From assembly GCA_035610365.1 (NCBI GenBank), contig CM069432.1:229732532-229796531 (forward strand): a DNA stretch of 64,000 bases, in the 5' to 3' direction. The stretch is from Aquatica leii. Lineage: Eukaryota; Arthropoda; Insecta; Coleoptera; Lampyridae. The notes below the pieces were generated by a model, which saw only the letters and a program-made list of their open reading frames with translations, was not told where the DNA came from and searched no databases. Shown here piece by piece: positions 44,398 to 58,200 of the stretch. A program made the translations under genes and the position numbers. Every line of letters starts with the position of its first letter. The first letter of the stretch is position 1.

Positions 44398-44540
44398 GAG
44401 ACGTTCCGATCAACCGTGAAATTTGGACGTTGTGATCAACTGTGAAAATTTGAGCGTTGTGATCGTGTGGGCGTTGCCATCGCCTAGAATTTGAACGTTA
44501 TGATAGTTAAGAGTTGTACGTTATAATCACTGATCAGTCT
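44398..44540 (+). repeat. degenerate tandem repeat, ~25-bp unit, six copies
   Basis: The core 'ACGTTNTGATC' recurs six times (near 44400, 44426, 44454, 44471, 44495, 44518). In four of the units it is followed by a variable 'aactgtgaaaattt'-like tail. Unit length varies from 17 to 27 bp. It is GC-richer than its flanks and adjoins the AAT microsatellite. Confidence 0.7.
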
Positions 44541-44545
44541 CCCGA

Positions 44546-47500
44546 ATACCCGTGCGAAGTTAGCCACCAATACTTTAAAAAATTATCAAATAATGCAGTT
44601 GGAGCACATTCGGAAGCTCTTAAAACCCGTAGTTAAATTAATATTATTCTCCCTACGTAAAAAATTATTGCTATTGGTAATTTAAAAACGAAATTGTAGT
44701 TTCCGAACTACAGTTTTTTAAATCAGCAAAAAGTACAACTAAACTGTATTCATAGAATAGATAATTTTTAGAAAAATGTCCCTAAGTAGTATGTTAAAAG
44801 CCAGTATGTATCACAAAGTTTTTAAAGAATTTGCAACGTTTCACCCCCAATAACAAACATTTATTAGCCAACTATAACAAAAATTATGTTTTAAATGACG
44901 TTCACAAGACTTGGTTTTTCACTTTTACACAAATACAACTATTTTTTATACAAAAATTTTTTTAATTTTACAAACCACAAACAACCCTAATCTGGTAATT
45001 ATCTATGCAGGAAAAGTTACGATATTTAAACTAGCATATCGTATAACACTAATTGAATAAAAATACCAATAGCACATACAAATAAATAAACCCAACAAAT
45101 ACCAGCATAATTCAGTTCCAATCGAAAAAGATTGTGTAGAGTTAAAATTCTGTTAAACTAGGAATTCGAGTGTGCGAATTTCAACACGTACAGTTTAATA
45201 GAGACGTACCTTTAATTCGAACATCTATATGTATATTTTTTAAAAACACATAAACTTAATCTAACTCACTTTATTTTATTTGTTCGTCTACGTCAATATT
45301 TGTTGTATCAATATGCACCACAAAAATATTATTAAAATAAACATAAGATTCACAAAATAGAATAAATCTGAATAACGTAGATGATTTAAATTTCATTCGA
45401 AAAGTTGATATGACAACATTTTAAAGACGGATTTCTTATTGCATGTAAATAAGCAGCTTTGACAGACGGATGCATTACTATAATATTCTGTTATACAAAG
45501 AATAATACACACTCCCACAAACGATTTAAGAGCATATCCATGTGATCTTTACTTCTCAACAGTTTTCTTATTTATTTAAACTTTTAACCTTAATGCAAAA
45601 AATTAGTTTTTTAATAAAAATGAATAAGCATCATAACACCTTCTTCCCCAAGAATCAATAACAAATAAATTATGTGGAAAATACAATTAGATATAAAATG
45701 GGAAAAAAAGAAAAGTAAATCTTGCAAAGTTTACTGCAGTATTATATTACTTTTGCCCCATAAAAAGTTTTATACCTTTTTAAATATATCCAAATTTGTC
45801 AAATTCAATGCTAAAGTATTTGTACAGCTTCCGCAAGTAGAAAATAAGGTCAGTTATAGACGATAAAAGGAAATATATATGTATGTTTACCTATATTTAA
45901 AGAGATGAATACAGGATTTGATATTTATTCTATTCTTAGCCAGTATTTATAATGCTTTAATTATTATCGCATTTCTATTTAATATTAACTCATTATTATT
46001 TATACACTAGTATTCAAGGTTGTTAGATACGTTGTTACAGTATTGCTACCACGAAGGTAACTGCAGTTATAAACTACAGGCAAATACGCACTTAATGTTG
46101 TTTGGCAAGGTTTACTTTTTCTAAGTGTACAATTCCCTGTTTTTTATTTTCCTTTTAATAACTGTTTTCTATACTGTATTTATGGAATGTAATAGAACAT
46201 ATTGGAATTATGAGGTATTAACGAGAACCGACAAATTTAAAATACATTTTTGCATTGATTAAGAGTAACCTTTTATTGGAGTTGAAATCTATAAATATCT
46301 TAAGCAATTTACTACTTCTACTAAAATTATTTGCATGCGAAGACTTCTATTGCTAAATAAATTCCAAGATTATACTTCTAATTATTTTTTCTGATTATAA
46401 ATTTCGAATGAATTGTTTTATAATTTTTTTTTCAAATTTAACACAATTTTGAAAAAATAAGTAATGTATTACATTTGAAAAATTATTTAATGGACGTGTA
46501 GGTGTTATTTAAAGCTAAAGTAAAATCGGTGCTAAAATGGCGTAAAAAAAAGTTCAATAATTCCCACCGATGCATTGTTTATATTATTACAAATAGATCT
46601 CACAAAAAAAACTTTGAAAAATTACCAATAGTCTTTAAAATAATAGTAATTAGTCTTAGACGATTCCTTAATGTCGTTAATTCGAGATGTTCAAAAAATT
46701 ATAATTTCAGTAATAACAGCTTTTAAACTTGTTTACAGTAATTAAAGATTGTATTCCTTAGACGAATTATTGAGCTATAAGAAAATTATCGAGAAAAATG
46801 TCTTCCAACTTCTAGTTTTAAATAGAGATTTAGTCTCAGACGACAATGTCCATCCTTTAATCTAACATAACAGCGTAGCATTCGCCAAGTTAAACAATTC
46901 CTTCCGTCTATCTCAGTCTTTTCAATTCGGAACGCAAACAGGAAGTAGAATTGTTTCTTAGAAGACCCAAGAATTACTAAGTGTACTTACAAAAATTACT
47001 TGCTCTAAGCGAAGTGGGTAGTGAAGAGGAAGGAACTAACTCTTTAAACCGCCAATTTAGATTCATTCAATTTCCAAACGAGTTCTCCTTTACATAGTTA
47101 GCTTGTGTTAGAACACAGTATAAAACATACAATTTTTATTAAACTTCGTGTCGGCGTGTCTAATACGTATGAAGTTGCAAGTAGTATGTTATAAAAGAAA
47201 ATCTTCGTCAAACACCGTTGACAAAGTAATTTAAGATCGTTGATAGCGGAAACCAACGGATTGTTAGATTTTCTTGTGTGAACTCGCCAGGTGGAAAGCT
47301 AAGACTAATTAATGGTTAATTAACCTTCTCTTTAAATTTTAAAGGTGCGCTCTTTTATTGAATCTTCCCAGCATCCTTATTAATTTGCATCATGTTTCTT
47401 GCATTTTCAATTTGTTTCTTTATATAAAATTATTTTTTAAATACTAATTAAATCATACTTTACAATGATATTCCAAACTTTTAGTACACGGAGATAAATA

Positions 47501-50500
47501 TTAACTTGCATGAATTGGCTGTAAAAGAAGACAATTTTATGCTTCATGTAAATAACGTCGTAAAAATTTACCGCATTTTTACAGAAACATGCAGGATAAA
47601 ATAAATATAAGTTTGAGACCGAATACTAATTTACAACTATCGTTCACATATAACACGAAATTAGCAATACTTCAATAACAATAACTTGAAGAACGTTACA
47701 TCACATTATTCTTTATGAAATCGCCCTTTAAGTTAGACAATAATAACTTCCTAAACTTTAAACATACATAAAAAACTTAATTACGTTACAAAAGAAAACT
47801 GTAACAAAGAATGTTTACCAAAGTACAATGCGTGTCCTAGCGATTAATGTTGGTACGGGGTATTGATAGAAAAGCCGATTTCATCGTATTAGTCCGCTTT
47901 TTCGAAAAAAAAGTTCGCTAAATACCGTACCGAAACAGAACAATAGGGTAATTAAGAAGATTCAGGTAGAAGATGTTGATTTTAAAAAAGCTAAAAATGT
48001 TACGTGTTTAACATAAATTTTAACACAAACGACAGAATGACCGCTCGAAATATTTATATTATAAACTAAAAAAATTCAAACTTAACAGAAATCACATGAT
48101 AATAACAAAGAAGTTTCAGCGTTATTCAATTACACAAACCAATGTTAAAATATATTTTTTGTATAATAATTCAAAAATTATTTTTTTGTACGTACTTGAT
48201 ATACCATTAATATTTGCCAAAGTGCTTATAACTTTTTCAAAAACAGAAATACTCTAAATTAACAATGATAACTAAAAACTAGATAATGCATTTAATTTTG
48301 AATGAATGAATCATTATCTTAATTCCTGTTTTATTCGTGTTTTTTCTTTAATTGAAAGGTTTCATTCTATCCGTATAATGACGTTCCACCATTAACAATT
48401 AAGTAATATCGTTGTTGATTTTACTACAATCAACGATATTAAATCAAAAGAGTAAAACAATTTAATTACAAAGACAAACGGTAAGATATTAAATAAAGAA
48501 TAGTTAAAGCAACAAAAACTCTGTCAATTCTCGTTTAAGAAATTCGCAAACGATCAGAAACTTTTGTAACACACGAGTTTGTTTATTTTTTTTAAACAAT
48601 AAAATAAAAACGTAACGTTTTATGTTTATCCATTCCAAAATTCTACTATTACAACGTATAACAAGCGGTTAAACAGAATACAAAAAAGTGTAAGTGAAAC
48701 TCTTACGAGACTGTAAGTTAACCATAAATATGCAAGGTATCATATATACAAAGTTATTATACCTTCCTTACTGGAGGTGAAAGGTATTCTTGAACATGTT
48801 CAGAAAGTTGCAAAATTGTGCACTAACATTATTATACGTCAAACTTGCACTAGATTGAAATTTTATTGAACTATATTAAAGTGCAATATACATTAAAATT
48901 AATAATTTTCTATTTTATTACATGTCTTAGCCGGCTATATAAATACCTGTGAAAATTAAAAATCGGAGCAATAGATTTATTAATAATCGGCATTTAAATT
49001 GCAAATAATTATGCAAAATATAAATTACAATCTGTTAATATTTAAAACATCCCAGACGTGTATTAGTCATATTGGATTTAGTATTTAATAAATTTAAGTC
49101 TACTCTACTTGACTGTCTAAACTGAAAAGCGGGTGTTTATTAAATTACAAAGATTAAAATTATCGGAATCAAAATTGCCTCCTCTATCAAAAATGTTTCC
49201 CTTTTTTCTAGTCGCGGATTTATAACCAAACGTTTTTGAGGATAAATTAAAACCAACAAAAGCTTACCTATAGACGAAAGTCAATTACAAAAATTATAAA
49301 ACTAAATTGATGCAAGTACAGAAATTAAAATTCTATACTTCTTGCAGTTTATGGCACTTAATAATAGTACCGATACATTTGTGATCGAAAATAGAAACGT
49401 TACTGTGAGATATATATTTTCATTTTTTATAGAAGTGTAAAAAACATAATTTTCAGAGTAATTATTGTTTTTAACCACCGCATTATTACACAAACATAAA
49501 ACGAGAGGAATATTAAAAAATAATAAAATCGAAACGTTACCCGTTTCGAATAAAAAGTTTTACAAAATAAAAATTCGAGCTACATTATGTTTTTAATTAA
49601 TATCACAGTAACTTAATTTTTATTATATTTAGCCCTTATAAAGATAAATGTGAGGTCTCCGTCATAAATGCACATTTTATAAAAATCTCCAGGGTCTCGT
49701 TAGAGATTTACGAGATCTAAACTTGCACACTAAACAGTTTTTTCTCCTATTTGTAACTAAAAGCCATGATCTTGGAACTAATATTATAAGATGACGCTAA
49801 CTATGTTGCAGCAGAATTTACGACCGTTCGTGCCTTGCAACAACATCATAATAAAACATTTAACATTTTCACTTCAAACTAGAAGTAATAAAAAAACATG
49901 TTTTGATCTCTATTGACCATAGTAATTCTAGTGAAAAATACGTCATAAACAATTTTTAAGAATAAACTGGTGTAATAACAAATTCTATTACTACAGTCAA
50001 GGACTATCCATATACGTGGATAACTATTTCTGCGAAATTCAAACTAGATTTAGCCTTTGTTCAATGTGTGATTAACCAGTCGCTATTTGTACATCTGAAA
50101 AACGGCAACGTTAAAAATAGAGATTGTCAATTTTGAGAATTTCCGGTGCGGCATGTGACAATATAAAAATAAATTCTATATTTATTATTATTACTATACT
50201 TGAATGTACGACTAAAAATAACGTAGGGAAAATAAACGGGTCAATGTCTATTGTTTACAAAATTATAGGTATAATTTAGTAAAATTATATGCACTCAAAA
50301 CGACTAGACACCATAAATAACATTTAAAACACTGTTAAGTGTTAGAATGAATAAAGTGTGTTTATATTTTTTAATGTATTGCGGGACCTATTACAAGTCT
50401 CATGATTCGTCAAATTACCTAGAGTGAGTATTTTCATAAAGACGCCCGTTAATAACATAAAGCACAGTTGTGTCACTTAATCAATGATTATTTAATGTTG

Positions 50501-53500
50501 CTTAACTTTTCCGACGATTATATCGTCTAGAAAGTTAATGTTAAGGGATTTCCTCAGAACAAAGGTCAACTTTTACCCTTTCTGCTAAACAACCTCCGAT
50601 CAATGTTAAGTATCAGTTCTAACAAATTAGCGGAAACAACCAAGATGAAATGATTAATTGTGCTTTCAAAATTAATTTAAAACACATTTAATTACAAATT
50701 TTGTTTCTAATTGAAGTATTTAAATTACGAAAACGTATTAGTATTCTTATTATAATCGAGCGCTTTCTATTTTTCACAGTAAATTTCTTAACTATTTCAT
50801 GAATTTCACGTGTGAATGACGTACTGGATCGCACACTTTTGCAATTGAAACCGCAACATTTATCCAGTCAAGATCAAATTGAAATTCTCACACCCTTCCG
50901 TTACATAGAAAAAAAAAATAGTATCACGACGAAGTACAAAAGCGAGGTAAAAAAATATTTTTGAAATGAACAAAGCAAACAAGTCATAAAAGTAGAATAA
51001 ATTCAAATTTGATAGCGGATTTATGGTTCCGTTTTACTTCTCTTTATTTCTAACAGTTTCTATTTTTCTTTGTTAAACAACTTGTTTTTTCCTGTTCTAA
51101 ATCTAACGACGTATATCAAATACTTTATGCAATTAAAGAATGCATGTAGATATATACATAAAAAAATGTAAAACGTTTGACTTTCACAAATAAATTTATA
51201 ATTTTTTTGTATTTTTTAATTTATCAGTATTCATCATCATTATTTTATAAGTGTCTGTGGTTTTTTAGATTCTTCATAGAAAAAAAATTAAGAAACAGTA
51301 AAGACCAAAACCCAACTTTACATGATCATTTATTGATCCACTCCTATTTAGACATTAATTTAAACTCAAAGAAAAATTACAAATGTAAGAAAAAAAAATC
51401 AAAACAATTTTTTTATAATCAAGTAGTATAAATAAGATTTAAAAATCTAAAGTAAAGTTCAACTTCCGGTTCGTACATCAACATAAAAGTTTAAAAAAAT
51501 TCTTTTGTTAGAGACGGTTTTTCGATCAGAATTTAAAATTATTATTAGTTAGCACAAAACCAATAATACAAGTGTAATCAAAACGAATTTTCAAATTTGA
51601 TTGAAAAAGCGAATCTTAAAATAATTTACTTTAAACTTATGATAGTTGTTATATTTCAACATGTAGCTCAGGTTTCGCAAAATTTTATTACCCTTTTGTG
51701 CAATGTCTTTCAACTTTACGGGTGACTAATTCTCCCGGAAAGTTAACACGTTGAATTTCGGATATGAATTTTCATGTTGTGTAGGTCACGGGTGACCCCC
51801 AGTAAAACGTACGTTATAACAGTGCTTTGTTATAGTAATACAATCATTCCCGTAATCAATCTAGAAGATATTAAAAATATAGCAATTGAGACACTTCAAA
51901 GAAAATACAATCAAACTGAACCGTTAATATTTCAGAAGCATCTTGTTTAAAACAAATAAAATACACAAGCGTAAATAATTCTTGATAGAACATTTTATTT
52001 GATATTAAAACTAAAATTTTGATAAAAGCCCGACAGTTTTTACATATAAAAATTTAATAACAATTTAGATATGAAGGGTTAGGTCAGTTTGAGTAGTGAA
52101 CGCTGCAACAATAACAATTTTAAAAATAGAATGATTAATCACGTAATATGTAATTGTGAATGGGAGTTTGTTGACATGTATATTAAAAAGTTATTAAATT
52201 TTTGCAATGCAATTATTCCATATATGTTTATTAAAATATGTAGTTTTAGCGTGTCATGAAATGCAAATTGTAGCTCATGCAATGTCAGAAGTCAGTATTT
52301 CTATATTTAAATATCTGGATGAAAAGTTTGTTGTTACACGCGTATTTTAATTAAATATAATGTGTTAATTTCATTAACGACTAATTTCCTACAACATATG
52401 TTTAAGCACGCAATATCCCATAAAGTATTTAAATAATAGTTCAATCTGACCTTTTTCCCATACTGTAAAATCGAGCATACGTCAAGTTTGCAATGCCAAA
52501 GTTCAGTTACCGCCCAATTCGAACTTAAAACACTGCAGTATTTGCAGTAAAATGATATATCTCGACAAAAATCTCAATATGAATTCTCAAGGAGAAAATT
52601 TTTAATTCCGATAGAGCACTACTGTAAAAGTTTTCCTATTAAAAGCTTTAAAGACTGATACAACAATACCAATAGAAGTTTATAAAGTACAAACAGACCC
52701 CATCTAATTTAATTAACTTTCTTGTCCCAGACATTGTATTTAATGTCATTTAACATTTATTTGTCATGCAGTGTGTCGTTTAATCATTGACCAGACGGTT
52801 CCATTATAAGCACAATTAACTACGTGTTTTCTGGAAAATTCAATCACTACCTCCTATATCTTCTTTAGAGATGTACCCTGGGATTGCCAACCAATTACAT
52901 ACAAAATAAGATTTGTGATTCTATCTACAATCTATTTTCTATTAGTGTTGCACATTTTCAATGTCTTAAATGTGTATCTGATTTATTTCGATTTATTCTC
53001 AACGCAAATCATACTTCAAAATCCATTTTATGCAGTACAAGACCATTTTAATTTTTAATTTAAAAAAAATTCAGTATAACAAAAACAAAAATAAATCGAC
53101 ATTACATGCATGATTAATTTAATTTCAGTTTACTCTTATGTCCAAAAACCCGTTGAATCTGAATCCGTAAATGTACATCTCATGTAATAATTAGATGTAA
53201 AAACTAGTAGTTTCAACAAGCATTAGTGCATAAATCCTTTCTCCTCAAACTAATTCCACTACTAGCTTATCTTATATTTCACAATTGCAACATTTCTTAA
53301 AACAATATAATAGAGAAACTTCTTCGAATAATGCAATTTATCAATACGATGAATAAACCTTTACATTTAGAAAGCAAAATATTCCATAATATGAAAGTTG
53401 TACATGTCTACCATTCATTCATACCCATACAGAATAATTTTTTCAAAAACCCTCGGTCAAGCCACCTCAATATTGAGTTGTTTACAAAAAAAAAATCAAT

Positions 53501-56481
53501 ATTATAACTTTAATTGAACAAATACTAATACTAAAATAGTAGGTTTAATACACTTGAAGCTTTTATTATCATCGGAATATATCGAAATAGCTAAGTAATT
53601 GCATTGTAATCCATAATCCAATATTTCCATCAATTTTGTAACAGAACCACTTTGTTTTATTCGTTTAGAGTGTTGCCATATGGTTTCTCTCGGCACTTAA
53701 GCACATGTGATTCTAATGAACATAATCAAAATTTACGTATAATTTAAAAAAAAATTATGATATATTTTTATGTGCAATTGTAATCGAAAAAAAAACAATA
53801 TATTTTTCCGGATACTATACGATCAATAAACGTGAAGCATTGTTTATAACCCATTCAACATATGTTGAGAAATTTCAACATCTGGAAAACAGTTAATGAC
53901 TATTGTTATTAACAAGATCCGTTTGAACTTTCCGACCTCAAATGAATTTGACTAGTTGAAAAATTTCAAACAACAGGTATAACAATCGCATTTAAAGAAC
54001 TCGCGCCGATTTCATCAATGGCTTATGCATACTTGCGAGAAAGCAGTTTTAACAATCGTGTGCTCGGATCAACAGACGCGTTTGCGAGACTTGATGATCT
54101 AAAGAAAAGGTGAAGAACCGACGAGAAATGCGAAGAATGCAACAAAGTCCGGTCACTGCCGGACAATGCTAATCCTCTATCCTACATACACAGAAAAATC
54201 GCATTAAATACCGTTCACAAAATCAAGCACAAAATCTCTTTAGCAAATTCAGATAACCCCAATACGTGCAATAAAAGCGAAAGTTGTTGCGTTTTATTGT
54301 AGTTTGACTTATATGCTGCGATAGTTTTCCAACTGTAAAAGAGACTTTTATATACTTGGCTATATTTATCATTCTAATTTTAAATGGGACTTGAGAACCG
54401 CATTAGATTTTTTTTTCTACAATAAGAATTCAAGTATAAACGCTTTGCACAATTGTTACTCAAATACATGATTAAAGTTGCACAATTTTCATTTACTTTT
54501 ATAAAACCAGTATATATCAATAACTTTGCACTATTAAAACAGTAATTTAATATTGATTTTAACAAAAAATATATTTTTTAGTTAGGTGCCTTATTTTACA
54601 TTTATAAGTACATTAATTATATTAAACGTAGATTTTGTAGATTACTATTTAATTTTTTTTAAAATAATGCTGATGCTACAAATAATTAAAATTTAATACT
54701 TAAACAGATGTCGGTGCATCTCTTAAATTTAATAACACGCGATTCAGAAAAACGTTTAAACTACTTTTTGTAGAAATATTTCCATAAATTCGTTGTTTCG
54801 CAATTACCTACTTAAATGCAAATCCTATAAAATAAATCGTAAATCCGAGAAAATCATAATCTTTAAGAGCACTTGAAAACGAACGGTAAAAAAACTCAAC
54901 TTCAACTATATGTGAATGGAAGTAGACACGTTTAGTTGTATCCTGAACTAAATACACGAAAATTTGTTTGACTGGTATCATCAAGCTGACCTTCCAGAAG
55001 CACGACTAAAAATTCGTAAAGTAAAGTAACATATATTTTCTATAAAAAATTTCTTTACATAATGAAGAAAACCATCAATGGATAATTGAATTAGGTCGTG
55101 AAAATTTAACGTTTTGGTATTTGTATTACTACCATCTTTGATTGAATGGTACAACTTTAATACGCTTTGCCATTTTTTCAACACGAACATTTGCAACTTG
55201 ATTTGCTATTGCGTTTGTATGTCTTGTTGAGTTTACGCGTTTCCAGTATCTTTAAAATAGTTACAATGCAGAAACGTCCCAAAGTAAATGGCTTTTTTAA
55301 AATTTTCCCATTGACGTAGTCGTGCACAACTGTATTACTCTTTAAAATGCGCATACCCCACGACACACTTTTCACTACTTGTCGTTAAGCACGAATGTTA
55401 TCCGCCTATAGGTCATCGAGCATTAAATTAATTCAAACGTTACTCAAAAAAATTTGACGCAATATTGTTTTGAAGAATCATTCAGAAGCAAACCGTACAG
55501 TCCATGTAAACCCGATTTACAGAACGGGGTAAAAAAAGTCAACAAAATTTTCGATAATGTTAATAGAACCCAAGCATCCATAGTTGTTATGGTGTTCAAA
55601 CAGGTAGTTTTGACTTTGGTAATCGTTTAATCGCTTCTTTCCATGTATTTAAAAAAATAAACATCAATATAGTACAGTAATTTGCTTCAATCTTTTGTAC
55701 AAACAAGTTAACTGCTTAGAACATCTAGTTGACATATCGATTTAAAATGTTGATAGTTCTCTGCCATCTTGATTTTCTTTACAGCTCAAAGTGTTTTTGT
55801 TAGTTAACTCCATCTTTGTTTAGATTCAGAACTGGTACTATGTACAATATAATAGTTGTATGTATGTCTACAACTCCACACTGTAATCGAATTCAGTAAA
55901 AACCAAGACTGTTTATCCCTACTACTAATATACTGGTACGCTAACTCAATCATTTGTAAGGTAGACACAATGTTATTATTGGTCAGTTTGAATGCGATTG
56001 TGGCACTAGTTTTGAGAAAAAGTACTAATTCCATATGTATAATTTCCTTAAAGAGTAGTTCATGAGATACTCACAAGATGGTAATCATGACTATATGTCG
56101 TTGTAATGTCATTAACCAATGACACATAAATTTTTTGCTTACCCTGCAAATGGCCGCTTTTGGCTTCACTTTTAATTCATTAGTTAGCTATCCAGTATAT
56201 TATAAAGAATGTAGAAGTAAACATCTTTGGTAAAAATTGATTAAGTATTTCTACTCGCCCTCCTATAGTAGGAAATAAAAAAATACAGTTTTTCAAATAT
56301 GTATTCTGATTTCAAGTTTTGATATGTTTCATATTTGTAATAATACAATTAAAACCACTTGTTATCAGAGATAGACCATCTACATTAGACATAACCCCTA
56401 TATAATATAAAACAATTCATATGTATTTTCGTCTTGGTTGCTGTCGCCACTAAAATAAACTTGTTTTTCATTTCAACGTAT
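44546..56481. other. 12-kb gene-free and transposon-poor AT-rich block
   Basis: No recognisable coding sequence or paired transposon ends on either strand. Minor observations: an 11-bp hairpin around 48407-48440 ('taatatcgttg'), a GC-richer patch at 53990-54180 with an open plus frame, and paired minus frames at 54981-55375 without known motifs. A minus frame at 55804-56034 with 'VWSCRHTYNYY' slightly resembles the RWSCRxD motif of hAT proteins but is too weak to call. The contrast with the transposon-dense first 42 kb is clear. Confidence 0.55.
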
Positions 56482-56661
56482 TGAAGCCTCCCTGAAGTAT
56501 TTGTAAACGTCGGAACCCTAATCGAAAAAATAGAATCTTCTAGATCTCGATAACAGAATATAAAAAAAAAAACTTTGTCGGTTTAAATAAATAAAGTTAA
56601 CGCATGTGCTGAAATAAATAAAAGTGCATAAAGTGAAAATAAATAACAGTGTAGATAAACA
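56482..56661 (+). repeat. 5' LTR
   Basis: Starts TGAAGCCTCCC and matches the right LTR through 'tatttg', 'tcggaac', 'actttgtcggtt' and 'aaataaaagtg' to an '...aaaca' end. It lacks the segment corresponding to about 59092-59146 of the right LTR. TATA-poor; AATAAA-like signals at its 3' half. Confidence 0.8.
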
Positions 56662-56966
56662 AAAATCGCTGACCTATTATAACAATAGTGATTTATAAAT
56701 TACTTGTAAGTTGTTTTTCTTAAATACCGTTCCAGTTTATTAGTGTTAGTTAAAAGTAGTTATATTTATCATATCTAAATTAATAGGTGTAAATCAATTT
56801 AGTTTAACAAATAGTTCTGTCAAGTGTCTGCAATCTTAACAGGTAAATAAACAAAGAAGTGATTATTAGTACGTGCTCGCGTGTGTTTGTTTACAGAGTG
56901 TAATTATAACTGTTCCAGTTCGTTATTAAATATTAGTGTTATACAAAAATTGCATTTTAAAAGTGA

Positions 56967-57620
56967 ATGTATATCTTATTAAGATTTTTATTCGTGTTAT
57001 TACCTTATGTCGGTAACTCGTGTTATCAAACAAAAATAGATGAAAAATTATTTGAATTTCTCGAATCAATAAAAAATGGTCAAGAATCGATGAATAAAAA
57101 TATGGAAGTAAAACTGTCTGAAAATCCTAGAAGTTTAAAAGAAGAAATACGAACGAGCATTGAAAATCAAATAAAGATTATTGAAAAACAAATAAAGATT
57201 ATTGAAAAACAAATACAAGTTCATCTATTAATGATAAAATAGAAACAGTAGCAGACAGAATAAAACTGCTAGAAGAAATAATAACTCAAAGCGTCATTTT
57301 AATAATGAACCATCGGGAAGAAACCACTAACAAGTTTAAAGTTGTACTTCCAAATATCGATAGTTCCATGGTCAACCTACCACAAACAGTTTGAAGCGGC
57401 AGTTATAGCTAATGGTTGGAGCAACAAACAGAAAGCATCTGTAATAGTGGCCATGCGTGGAGAGGCGCTTGGAATTTTGCGATTGTTCCTAATCACCTCC
57501 AAGAAAATTATGTACTCTTAATTTCACGTTTAGAAATGAGACATTGAGATGCTTATCTTCAATAGGTGTACCAAACCCAAATAAGAAGTCGGAAAGAAAA
57601 ATGATGACTTTGAACTGCGT
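56967..57620 (+). pseudogene. gag remnant
   Basis: Begins at Met 56967. The first frame (to 57242) has a hydrophobic start and a Lys/Glu-rich coiled coil with a duplicated heptad-like 'IKIIEKQ' (57174-57215, a 21-bp tandem duplication). After frame changes, 57377-57480 encodes 'WSTYHKQFEAAVIANGWS' and 'KASVIVAMRGEALGILRLF', then 'LISRLEMRH' and 'YLQ-VYQTQIRSRKEKND'. In insect Ty3/gypsy elements gag reads 'F.G...W..Y..QFE..A..N.W.d..Ka..L...LRG.A...L' followed by 'L..RYG...........L..R.Q', so the capsid-domain assignment is good. No zinc knuckle is visible. Confidence 0.75.
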
Positions 57621-57769
57621 TGAAATAGGCCACGTACGACGATACCGTATTTAACCGAAAAAGAAGACAAGAAGAGCGCTCAAAAGCCTGGAACGAGTTG
57701 ACCAAAAGAAACAACAGTTAATCTCATCTAGTCATGTACCGGAAATTATCATTTAAATGGCATTGCCTA

Positions 57770-58200
57770 TGGAGTAATTGCACAGTATTTATCTCGATGA
57801 CAAGATCAATGGAAGAAATGTTCAGTTACTGGTAGACACGGAAACGACGAAGACAATCATTCGTCTTGACATATTACTGGTAAAATGAGAAGACATCACC
57901 AGTTCGACTTCGAACTGCGACGGACGAAGAAATACCTACTCACGGACTAGGGAAAGTCACAATTGCTTTAGGACATCTAGTACTCGACTATCAAGTACTG
58001 GTAACCGACATCACGGAAAAAATTATCCTGGGAATATATGTTATAAAAAAAAGTATAGGGTCGATTTGGATATAAAGAACGATGTCCTTAAGATTGATGT
58101 AATTCTTTCATTCATCAGAGAAAGCAGCCGTGCGAATCTTATTGAGCGAAAACGTGACTCTGCCTAGAAGAACTGAAAGTGTGCTGATGGCACGTCTAGA
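57770..58200 (+). pseudogene. retropepsin-type protease and linker
   Basis: 'INGRNVQ' and 'VQLLVDTETTKTIIR' match the active-site loop of Ty3/gypsy proteases (usually LVDTGA; the Gly-Ala is Glu-Thr here). Then come 'LRTATDEEIPTHGLGKVTI', 'LVLDYQVLVTDITEKIILG' and 'IYVIKK', which is the flap and the hydrophobic (I)LGxDxL-type end. 'ENVTLPRRTESVLMARLD' (to about 58200) is the linker that normally leads into reverse transcriptase. A frameshift occurs near 57890 and a stop near 58070. Confidence 0.75.

Noticed and set aside
48407..48440. Inverted repeat 'taatatcgttg', possible hairpin.
   Set aside because: 11-bp arms in AT-rich DNA are expected by chance in a window of this size.
54981..55375. 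Two overlapping minus frames (71 and 65 codons), considered as a transposase relic.
   Set aside because: No catalytic motif or family-specific signature could be recognised.
55804..56034. Minus frame with 'VWSCRHTYNYY', considered as a hAT RWSCRxD motif.
   Set aside because: A single short similarity with no neighbouring hAT blocks and no termini.
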